Positions 1 through 5,013 of a stretch of DNA of 8,631 bases are shown one piece after another (positions within the stretch are counted from its first letter, which is position 1; each line of letters begins with the position of its first letter). Under the pieces are notes generated by a model. It saw only the letters and a program-made list of their open reading frames with translations, was not told where the DNA came from and ran no database searches. This DNA is from Ignatzschineria sp. (lineage in GTDB: Bacteria; Pseudomonadota; Gammaproteobacteria; Cardiobacteriales; Wohlfahrtiimonadaceae). Position numbers and translations under genes: made by a program. Location of the stretch: contig JASLFU010000020.1 of NCBI GenBank assembly GCA_030150405.1, forward strand, positions 1-8,631, read 5' to 3'.

Positions 1-327
1 AGAGGTACCACTCCCAATCTCTAACCCCTCAAGCGCCTCTTCCATCATCCGTTTTCCCCCCGCCGCATGGACGTTAACCATATCTACCCCCATTTTTGCT
101 AAGCCGATCATCGCGCTCTTTACGGTATTGGGGATGTCATAAAGTTTTAGATCTAAAAAAACGTCATACCCACGCGCTTTTAAGGTCTCCACAAGCATGG
201 GGCCTTCGTTATAGAAGAGTTCCATACCAATTTTTATATAGAGCTCCTCTTCACGGGGCATCATCTCAAGAAAGGCTTTGGTTTCGAGATAATTGGGGAA
301 GTCGAGCGCAATGATAGGTTTTGTCAT
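1..327 (-). CDS. pyrF: Orotidine 5'-phosphate decarboxylase, 5' part (runs off the left edge)
   Basis: PyrF removes the carboxyl group of OMP to give UMP, the last step of de novo pyrimidine synthesis, in the cytoplasm. The 109 visible codons are read on the minus strand from ATG at 327 and are open to the window edge, so roughly half of a protein of about 230-240 residues is present. The signature of the family is clear: ALDF near the N-terminus, IGMELFYNEGP, the catalytic Asp/Lys segment DLKLYDIPNTV and then VNVHAAGGKRMM. The wording of these blocks (GMELFYNEGP, ALEGLE) resembles, from memory, Bacillus PyrF more than E. coli PyrF, which hints at transfer but is unproven. The ribosome site is weak (GAGAAAG). 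Upstream lie a promoter, a leader peptide and a terminator that together look like an attenuator. Confidence 0.95.
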   Translation of the reverse strand, partial: MTKPIIALDFPNYLETKAFLEMMPREEELYIKIGMELFYNEGPMLVETLKARGYDVFLDLKLYDIPNTVKSAMIGLAKMGVDMVNVHAAGGKRMMEEALEGLEIGSGTS

Positions 328-358
328 AGTGGTTTCTTTCTCTGTCTCAAATTTTGGC

Positions 359-383
359 AAAAAAAAACCGACTTCAATGTCGG
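359..383 (-). terminator. Attenuator terminator upstream of pyrF
   Basis: Read on the minus strand, CCGAC (383-379) pairs with GTCGG (372-368) around a six-base loop, and a run of nine T follows (367-359). It lies after the leader promoter and before the pyrF start (327), so it must be read through for pyrF to be expressed. The TGA of the leader frame sits in the loop, so a ribosome completing the leader would cover the hairpin. Confidence 0.8.
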
Positions 384-442
384 CGGAAATGCAGTAAAAA
401 AGAGAAGAATGCGTGCGCGATTCGTTTTGAAGCGTTGATCAT
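374..442 (-). CDS. pyrF leader peptide (22 codons), attenuator component
   Basis: This short frame starts at ATG 442, six bases after a strong Shine-Dalgarno AAGGAG (449-454), and ends at TGA 376-374. It encodes a 22-residue peptide beginning MINASKR and containing FFSFLLHF, then RRH and the stop. The U-rich stretch coding for FFSFLLHF (about 410-386) lies directly before a terminator hairpin, and the stop codon falls in the hairpin loop. This is the arrangement known for the E. coli pyrBI leader: low UTP stalls polymerase in the U-rich tract, the coupled ribosome catches up, and its presence prevents the terminator from folding. The good ribosome site and the stop position make a chance frame unlikely. 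The Phe-rich string could suggest a Phe-type attenuator, but the downstream gene is pyrF and no alternative 2:3 pairing was seen. Confidence 0.75.
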   Translation of the reverse strand: MINASKRIAHAFFSFLLHFRRH

Positions 443-488
443 TGAGCTCTCCTTCCACTGCATTATTAGATTTTGAATAAACGGCGTT

Positions 489-516
489 ACTATAGCACTC
501 ATCAAGGAAAATTCAA
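489..516 (-). promoter_or_regulatory. Promoter of the pyrF leader transcript
   Basis: On the minus strand a -35 TTGAAT (516-511) is followed after 16 bases by an extended -10, TGC then TATAGT (494-489). Transcription would begin near 482 and place the leader Shine-Dalgarno about 30 bases downstream, which fits the attenuator model. The match is by eye; no start site is known. Confidence 0.65.
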
Positions 517-559
517 AGATCTTAAAGAAAAGAAAGGAGGGATTTTATATATCGACAGC

Positions 560-582
560 CTGTGGATAACTTTGAGGATAAT
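560..582 (-). promoter_or_regulatory. Tandem DnaA-box pair, copy 1
   Basis: A perfect consensus DnaA box TGTGGATAA (561-569) is followed 12 bases on, in the same orientation, by the one-mismatch box TGAGGATAA (573-581). On the complementary strand the pair reads TTATCCTCA, three bases, TTATCCACA. The whole 23-base block recurs in inverted orientation inside trpE (1839-1861) with one difference. Confidence 0.6.
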
Positions 583-723
583 TAATTCTCATTTAACATC
601 ATGTTTTTAAAAATCCTATAAATAAAATATTTTTAAAACACTCTTATAAACTTAAATCTTTTAAAGTATTGATAATTCAATATGTTATAGAGGTATCTGT
701 TTTTTGTATTAAAGATAAAAACC

Positions 724-739
724 AGTTCCACGTGAAACT
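724..739. promoter_or_regulatory. parS-like ParB-binding palindrome in the spacer
   Basis: The 16 bases AGTTCCACGTGAAACT match 13 of 16 positions of the conserved bacterial parS TGTTTCACGTGAAACA. Its halves are self-complementary apart from one pair. The core GTTCCACGTGAAAC departs at one base only, of a kind that, from memory, occurs in known Pseudomonas parS sites. The flanking bases deviate, so affinity may be reduced. Confidence 0.6.
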
Positions 740-764
740 TAGAAGAGATATTTTAAACCTCGAT

Positions 765-773
765 TGTGGAAAA
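765..773 (-). promoter_or_regulatory. Weak DnaA box
   Basis: TGTGGAAAA differs from the consensus TGTGGATAA at one base and lies 26 bases from the parS-like palindrome. Alone it could be chance in AT-rich DNA; it is listed because of the neighbouring boxes. Confidence 0.35.
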
Positions 774-852
774 CTATTCTCACCTAAATATTAATATCAA
801 GAGTTATTTTAAAGGAAGTATTAGGAATCGCAGATTTAAGTTGAATAAAGAG

Positions 853-882
853 TTGACAATATTTAGCTAACATGGGAAGAAT
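853..882 (+). promoter_or_regulatory. Promoter of the trpL-trpE transcript
   Basis: A perfect -35 TTGACA (853-858) is followed after 18 bases by AAGAAT (877-882), a 4/6 match to the -10 consensus. Transcription would begin near 890, giving a leader RNA of about 60 bases before the trpL start and including the 5' arm of the long-range repeat at 916-926. No convincing TrpR operator is seen. The -35 is good, the -10 is the uncertain part. Confidence 0.5.
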
Positions 883-915
883 AGAATTTCGATTGGGAGG
901 CGAATGGCTATCCCA

Positions 916-1029
916 TAAGGCACCAAATATTAACCTATATAAGAGACAGAAGATGAACAATCAGTTTTTAGCTAAAAAATGGTGGCAGAACTCTACTCTA
1001 GCGGGTAGTGTTCATCTATTGGTGCCTTA
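916..1029 (+). repeat. 11-bp perfect inverted repeat enclosing the trp leader peptide
   Basis: TAAGGCACCAA (916-926) is the exact reverse complement of TTGGTGCCTTA (1019-1029). The right arm covers the last leader codons and most of the stop codon; the left arm lies in the presumed 5' untranslated part. If both are transcribed they could pair over the whole leader frame, a layer not present in the enteric trp attenuator. Confidence 0.6.
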
Positions 1030-1030
1030 A
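953..1030 (+). CDS. trpL: trp operon leader peptide with tandem Trp codons
   Basis: This 25-codon frame starts at ATG 953 with MNNQFLAKKWWQ and ends at TAA 1028-1030. Two adjacent TGG codons (980-985) are the sensing element: when charged tRNA-Trp is scarce the ribosome stalls there. Immediately downstream a hairpin (988-1013), an alternative pairing and a rho-independent terminator follow before trpE, the classical arrangement of the trp attenuator. The peptide itself probably has no function beyond being translated. The ribosome site is weak (AAGAGA at 941-946). The frame is too short for ordinary gene callers, but the WW placement, the mutually exclusive hairpins and the identity of the downstream gene make the call strong. 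Confidence 0.9.
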   Translation: MNNQFLAKKWWQNSTLAGSVHLLVP

Positions 1031-1056
1031 AAGAGGAAGAAGATAGTGAAGCCCGC
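988..1056 (+). promoter_or_regulatory. trp attenuator: 1:2 hairpin and competing antiterminator
   Basis: Segments 1 and 2 form a hairpin directly after the Trp codons: GAAC (988-991) with GTTC (1010-1013), one T/T mismatch, then CTACTC (993-998) with GGGTAG (1003-1008). Segment 2 contains GCGGGT (1001-1006), identical to the terminator's 3' arm (1062-1067), and can instead pair with GCCCGC (1051-1056). The antiterminator extends by TTCA (1011-1014) with TGAA (1047-1050) and CTAT (1016-1019) with ATAG (1043-1046). Ribosome stalling at 980-985 would block segment 1, free the antiterminator and allow trpE expression. Confidence 0.85.
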
Positions 1057-1072
1057 GATATGCGGGTTTTTT
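1049..1072 (+). terminator. trp attenuator terminator
   Basis: CCCGC (1052-1056) pairs with GCGGG (1062-1066) around loop GATAT, with weaker flanking pairs from AAG (1049-1051), and is followed by six T (1067-1072). It lies between trpL and trpE and overlaps the longest upstream ATG (1060), which therefore cannot be the real trpE start. Confidence 0.9.
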
Positions 1073-1119
1073 CTTATCTGAATATCGTGGACTTTTTAAA
1101 TAAAAGAGAGGAACACGAT

Positions 1120-2904
1120 ATGAATATCAGTAAAGATCAACAAACTGTAAAAAATAGTGATGAGAGATCCCAAATAACACAAAGCTTTATTTTAAGAAGT
1201 GATCAAATAAGTATTCATAAAGCCTTTGAGCCTTTTGAGCTATTTGCAGAACTACCGGAAATTAACGAAGAGCTTTTCTCTTCTCAATATCGAATGCTGT
1301 TTGAATCGAGTACTACGAACACGCAAAAATCTTTAAAAAGTATCTTAATTACCCAATCGGCTTTAAGAATCAGTGCCTATAAGAATAAAGTGGAAGTAAA
1401 AGCACTAACCTCTCTTGGGAAGGAGCTTTTAAAGTATTTAATCAATTATTTCTCCTCTTATCTCTTAAAGGCGAGGAAAGAGGATAAATCCCACTTTATT
1501 CACGCTACTTTTCTCTTCAAACAGGATAGGTTTCCTCGGGGAGTATTGACTATTTTAGAGCCTTTATTAGCTTTAAAAAGGATAGATACAGCGCCCTTTA
1601 TTGGAGGATTACTAGGATATGACCTTATTGGGGAGTTTTATAATGTAACGATTCCAGAAAAAGGTCGAGAAGAGGATTTAACTCTCTATTTTGCAGAAGA
1701 GATGATTCTTTTCGATCATCATCAAAATCGTGCAGTTTATACCTATTTTTACGACGCTAAGAAGAAAGAGAGAGCTCAAAGAGAGATAAGTCGCCGTTAT
1801 GGTTATATAAAAGAGGCTATCCATACTCTATCATCAACATTATCCTCAGAGTTATCCACAGATCAATCTCAAAAAACCTATTTTAACAGAGGGACTACAT
1901 CTATAGATGCTACAAATTTACACAACGACAAGGGTAGTCAAGAAAAAATATTTAATCATCAAGAACTATTTTCTCAGATCTGCCCACAAGATTATTCACA
2001 AATCAAGAGCCTAAAAAGTAGAGAAGATAACCCGATCAGACTTGGAGATAATCTTTATTTTGAGGATCGGGAGTCCTTTAAAATTGAAGTGCAGCGATAT
2101 CGGGAGCGGATTAAAAAGGGTGATTTTGAACAGATTGTGCTCTCTCGCTCCTTCTATTTACCTTGTAAGAATCCTATGGCTAGTTATCGAGAGCTTAAAA
2201 AAGAGCATCCTAGCCCCTATCTTTTCTATTTAGAGGATGAATCATTTACCCTTTTTGGAGCTTCTCCTGAATCGGCTCTTAAATATACTCCGGAACGTAA
2301 TGAGCTTGAGCTCTACCCTATTGCGGGAACAATGCCCCGCGGAAGAGAAGGCGGTAAGATCGATTTAAAACTCGATCGACTTTTAGAGCAAAAGCTTCGC
2401 ACTGATAAAAAAGAGGTGGCGGAACACCTTATGTTAGTTGAATTAGCTAAAAAGGATTTAACCTCAATCTCAATACCTAACTCTGTAAAGGTGAAAGAAT
2501 TGATGAAGGTGGATCGTTATAATTTTGTGATGCATCTTGTCTCCCGAGTTGTAGGGCAACTTAGAACTGATTTAACCCCTTTAGATGCTTATTTAAACGT
2601 GATGAATATGGGGACGCTAACAGGTTCGCCAAAAATAGCGGCAATGAGGGAGATATATCGGGTGGAAACTCAATCCCGTGGCAGTTATGGCGGAGCAATT
2701 GGCTATTTCGAGGGTGTCTTTGGATCTCAAGATCGCTTAGATAGCGCCATTGTTATTCGCTCAGCTTTTGTTAAGAAGGGGGTTGCCCGAGTGCAAGCGG
2801 GAGCAGGAATAGTGGCCGACTCTGATCCTAAGCGTGAGCTTTTAGAGACGGAAAATAAAGCTTCCAGTGTTATTAGCGCTATTTTAAAGAGTGAAAAAGT
2901 GTAA
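1120..2904 (+). CDS. trpE: Anthranilate synthase component I
   Basis: TrpE converts chorismate to anthranilate, using ammonia from a TrpG glutaminase partner; it commits chorismate to tryptophan. The start is set at ATG 1120 (594 residues) behind AGAGAGGA; an in-frame ATG at 1060 lies inside the attenuator terminator. The N-terminal domain carries the feedback-type LFES (60-63) and SALRISAY (80-87). The chorismate-binding domain (about 320-590) has GASPES (380-385), PIAGT (400-404), EHLMLV (435-440), KVDRYNFVMHLVSR (463-476), GTLTGSPK (498-505) and QAGAGIVADS (559-568). These match E. coli TrpE rather than MenF or PabB, and the Trp-sensing leader agrees. Oddities: about 50-60 extra Ser/Asn/Gln-rich residues (about 235-300) between the domains, and ELAKKD (441-446) where the family usually has DLARND. 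No trpG or trpD follows. Confidence 0.93.
   Translation: MNISKDQQTVKNSDERSQITQSFILRSDQISIHKAFEPFELFAELPEINEELFSSQYRMLFESSTTNTQKSLKSILITQSALRISAYKNKVEVKALTSLGKELLKYLINYFSSYLLKARKEDKSHFIHATFLFKQDRFPRGVLTILEPLLALKRIDTAPFIGGLLGYDLIGEFYNVTIPEKGREEDLTLYFAEEMILFDHHQNRAVYTYFYDAKKKERAQREISRRYGYIKEAIHTLSSTLSSELSTDQSQKTYFNRGTTSIDATNLHNDKGSQEKIFNHQELFSQICPQDYSQIKSLKSREDNPIRLGDNLYFEDRESFKIEVQRYRERIKKGDFEQIVLSRSFYLPCKNPMASYRELKKEHPSPYLFYLEDESFTLFGASPESALKYTPERNELELYPIAGTMPRGREGGKIDLKLDRLLEQKLRTDKKEVAEHLMLVELAKKDLTSISIPNSVKVKELMKVDRYNFVMHLVSRVVGQLRTDLTPLDAYLNVMNMGTLTGSPKIAAMREIYRVETQSRGSYGGAIGYFEGVFGSQDRLDSAIVIRSAFVKKGVARVQAGAGIVADSDPKRELLETENKASSVISAILKSEKV
1839..2000 (+). promoter_or_regulatory. DnaA-box cluster inside the trpE linker (copy 2 of the pair)
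   Basis: Within the coding segment for the extra TrpE linker lie TTATCCTCA (1840-1848), a perfect box TTATCCACA (1852-1860), a weak box ATTTACACA (1916-1924) and TTATTCACA (1992-2000), which fits the consensus TTWTNCACA. All face the same way. The first two with flanks (1839-1861) repeat the 560-582 block in inverted orientation, 22 of 23 bases identical. Function is inferred only from the sequence. Confidence 0.5.
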
Positions 2905-2992
2905 TAAGCGCAATAAGTGAAAAATAAAAACACAAAAATAGAAGAGCGAATAGAGAGAATAGATCGATAAAATGAGCGAAAAAGCGCTTGTT

Positions 2993-3001
2993 TGCTACAA
3001 T
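2993..3001 (+). promoter_or_regulatory. Extended -10 promoter for ygiBC
   Basis: TGC followed by TACAAT (2996-3001) makes a good extended -10 element, about 60 bases before the ygiB start. No good -35 is present at 16-18 bases upstream, as tolerated by extended -10 promoters. No clear intrinsic terminator was found between trpE and this point, so read-through from trpE is possible. Confidence 0.5.
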
Positions 3002-3062
3002 AGGGAAAATCAAAAAAATAGATTAACTTTTAAAGTTATAAAAAAGATTACAAGGAAGAGAG

Positions 3063-3749
3063 ATGATTAAACGTACTCAAAAGATTAACCGAGAATCTTT
3101 TCGTAAAGCCCCGAGGCGCTTTCGAGCAAAACCTTTAGCTGCCGCCCTTTTTTCACTTATGGTATTGGGCGCTTGCTCCGATAATTCGCAAGAAGAGGTG
3201 GCGATGTATCGAGATGCGGCGGAATGTAAGCTCTATAATCCTCACGATGCAAATATGTGTGAACAGAGCTTTAAGCAAGCGCAAATAGAAGCTTTCAATA
3301 GTGCTCCCCGTTTTGCTACGCGAGAAGACTGTGTGGCTGAATTTGGAGAGGAGGGATGTGCCCCTGTGCCAGCGTCCGAATTAGGCACTCAAGAGATGCA
3401 GGAAGCACGAGCAGGAGGTAGTCTCTGGATGCCTCTTATGGCAGGGTATCTCTTTGGTCGTATGAGTAGCGGATTTGGTGCACATAAACCTCTCTATGCA
3501 CCTCAAGCGGGAATGGGAAAAGGCAATGTTTATGATGCTGCCGGGAAAAATTTTGGAAAGGTTCAACCCGGGCAAAAGATACGGGTAAATCCTACAGATT
3601 TACGCCCTGCAAAACCAGGGCAAACATTACGCCGTGGAGGATTTGGGCAGGTGGTGGCTAAGCAGAACCAGATGCATCGTCAAGCAGCGGCGCAAAAAGG
3701 GCAAAGCAGAGATAATCGCACGATTCGTCAACGAAGCTTTGGTGGTTAA
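3063..3749 (+). CDS. ygiB: YgiB-family (DUF1190) lipoprotein
   Basis: The 228-residue product matches E. coli YgiB in length and in its main blocks: a basic N-terminus with FRK, ATREDCVAEFGE (85-96), WMPLMAGY (122-129), DAAGKNFG (158-165) and RGGFGQVVAKQ (191-201). A hydrophobic segment (about 25-36) ends in the lipobox LGAC, so Cys38 is expected to be the lipidated residue. Serine at +2 favours sorting to the outer membrane. Four further cysteines (55, 66, 90, 99) could form disulfides. The C-terminal third is rich in Gly, Gln and Arg. The role of the family is not established. The start is supported by AAGGAAGAG just upstream. The stop is two bases before ygiC, so the two are surely one operon, as in E. 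coli. Confidence 0.92.
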   Translation: MIKRTQKINRESFRKAPRRFRAKPLAAALFSLMVLGACSDNSQEEVAMYRDAAECKLYNPHDANMCEQSFKQAQIEAFNSAPRFATREDCVAEFGEEGCAPVPASELGTQEMQEARAGGSLWMPLMAGYLFGRMSSGFGAHKPLYAPQAGMGKGNVYDAAGKNFGKVQPGQKIRVNPTDLRPAKPGQTLRRGGFGQVVAKQNQMHRQAAAQKGQSRDNRTIRQRSFGG

Positions 3750-3751
3750 TT

Positions 3752-4915
3752 GTGAAACGAGTAGCTATTGAAGAGCGTCCCCATTGGCAAGAGCAGGCAC
3801 GGGAGTTTGGTTTTAATTTTCATATAATGTATGGCGAGCGTTATTGGTGTGAGGATTACTACTATCAATTTACTTTAAGAGAGATTGAAGAGATTGAAGA
3901 TGCCACAGAAGAGCTGCATAAATGTGCGCTCGAGGTGGTAGATAGAGTTGTGCGCAGCGAAAAGTTGCTAGAAAAATTTAAGATCCCCACCCGTAGTTGG
4001 CGCTTTATTCGGGAATCATGGGAGGCAGAAGCTCCCTCGCTCTATGGGCGTTTCGATTTTGTCTATGATGGAACTTCTCCGCCTAAAATGCTCGAATATA
4101 ATGCTGATACACCCACTTCGCTCTACGAGAGCGCCTTTTTTCAATGGCTCTGGCTAGAAGATCAGATCGAAGCGGGTAGGCTTCCCCAAATAGCAGATCA
4201 ATTTAATTCCATTCAGGAGGCTTTAATCTCCCGTTTTGGCGATCTTAAAGCGTATCATAATGTGGATTTTCTCCATTTTAGCTGTTGTGCCGATTCAGAA
4301 GAAGATCGGGGGACTACTCAATATCTACAAGATTGCGCTCTTGAAGCGGGATTAGAAAATCAGTTTCTCTATATTGAGGAGATCGGCATCAGTTCTGAGC
4401 TCAATTATACTGATTTAGCAGATAATCCTATCCAGGCGCTCTTTAAGCTCTATCCTTGGGAGTTTATGTTTGAGGAGGATTTTGCAGATTATTTAGATAC
4501 TCAAAAGACTCTCTGGCTAGAACCCGGCTGGAAGGCGATACTATCAAATAAAGCACTGCTTCCTATGATGTGGGAGCTCTTTCCCGAGCATCCTAATCTT
4601 TTACCTGCCTATTTTGAAGGGGATAGAAGAGTAAAATCGCTCAACTCTTATGTGCGAAAACCTCTCTTTTCAAGAGAAGGGGCTAATGTTGCGATCATTA
4701 AGGAGGGTGAGCTGTTAGAAGCAGCAGAAGGTCCATATGGCGAGGAGGGAAATATTATTCAAGCTTATGCTCCCCTCCCTGTTTTTGAGGGCAATCATAC
4801 CTTAATAGGGAGCTGGATTGTGGGAGATCAAGCTTGCGGGCTCTCTGTTCGAGAGGATCGCTCCGCTATTACACAAGACCTCTCTCGCTTTTATCCCCAT
4901 GCCATTATCGGTTAG
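3752..4915 (+). CDS. ygiC: YgiC, glutathionylspermidine synthase-like ATP-grasp protein
   Basis: The 387 residues follow E. coli YgiC almost from end to end: ERPHWQEQAREFGFNFH (8-24), the metal/nucleotide motif EYNADTPTSLYE (115-126), DRGTTQYLQDC (185-195), FKLYPWEFM (231-239), SNKALLPMMWELFP (265-278), KPLFSREGANV (303-313) and EGPYGEEG (326-333). The fold is that of the C-terminal synthetase domain of bifunctional glutathionylspermidine synthase, which joins glutathione and spermidine using ATP. YgiC lacks the amidase half and its substrate is not firmly known. Start is a GTG at 3752, two bases after the ygiB stop, which implies translational coupling; alignment with YgiC supports it because the E. 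coli protein begins at the same place. A bidirectional terminator follows. Confidence 0.93.
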   Translation: MKRVAIEERPHWQEQAREFGFNFHIMYGERYWCEDYYYQFTLREIEEIEDATEELHKCALEVVDRVVRSEKLLEKFKIPTRSWRFIRESWEAEAPSLYGRFDFVYDGTSPPKMLEYNADTPTSLYESAFFQWLWLEDQIEAGRLPQIADQFNSIQEALISRFGDLKAYHNVDFLHFSCCADSEEDRGTTQYLQDCALEAGLENQFLYIEEIGISSELNYTDLADNPIQALFKLYPWEFMFEEDFADYLDTQKTLWLEPGWKAILSNKALLPMMWELFPEHPNLLPAYFEGDRRVKSLNSYVRKPLFSREGANVAIIKEGELLEAAEGPYGEEGNIIQAYAPLPVFEGNHTLIGSWIVGDQACGLSVREDRSAITQDLSRFYPHAIIG

Positions 4916-4940
4916 TAGGTTTAAAAATCTTAAATAAAAG

Positions 4941-4970
4941 AAGCCCCGAGGTGATTCTTCGGGGCTTTTA
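4941..4970. terminator. Bidirectional terminator between converging operons
   Basis: AAGCCCCGA (4941-4949) and TCGGGGCTT (4959-4967) form a nine-pair stem with a nine-base loop. T-rich tracts lie after it on the plus strand (CTTTTAAATTTT) and on the minus strand (CTTCTTTTATTT). It serves ygiC from the left and the lysozyme-like gene from the right. Confidence 0.85.
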
Positions 4971-5013
4971 AATTTTCGAGATCCCATATAAATTCTAGGG
5001 TTGAATCTATATA

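Larger units (their letters stand above)
541..852. other. Gene-free AT-rich spacer with DnaA boxes and a parS-like site
   Basis: This spacer between the divergent pyrF and trpE leaders has no convincing frame on either strand. It holds a tandem DnaA-box pair at 560-582, a very AT-rich stretch around 583-720, a parS-like palindrome at 724-739 and a one-mismatch DnaA box (TGTGGAAAA) at 765-773. The combination resembles an origin-proximal control region. The boxes are too few, and dnaA, dnaN and mnmG are absent, so it cannot be called oriC. Confidence 0.5.

Noticed and set aside
96..314. A 72-codon plus-strand frame opposite pyrF
   Set aside because: It is antisense to a clear PyrF coding region and its Arg/Ser/Leu-rich product resembles no protein.
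374..442. Phenylalanine-type attenuator leader
   Set aside because: Phe codons are inevitable in a U-rich pause tract, the following gene is pyrF, and no competing antiterminator pairing was found.
541..852. Chromosomal replication origin (oriC)
   Set aside because: Only one perfect and two weak DnaA boxes, and no dnaA, dnaN, mnmG or rpmH nearby; kept as an origin-proximal signal only.
1060..1119. Upstream in-frame start of trpE
   Set aside because: The ATG lies in the loop and 3' arm of the attenuator terminator and has no ribosome site; ATG 1120 does.
1120..2904. Isochorismate synthase (MenF/EntC) or PabB
   Set aside because: The N-terminal SALRI and LFES region and the C-terminal KVDRYNFVMHLVSRVVG block follow TrpE, and the leader senses tryptophan.
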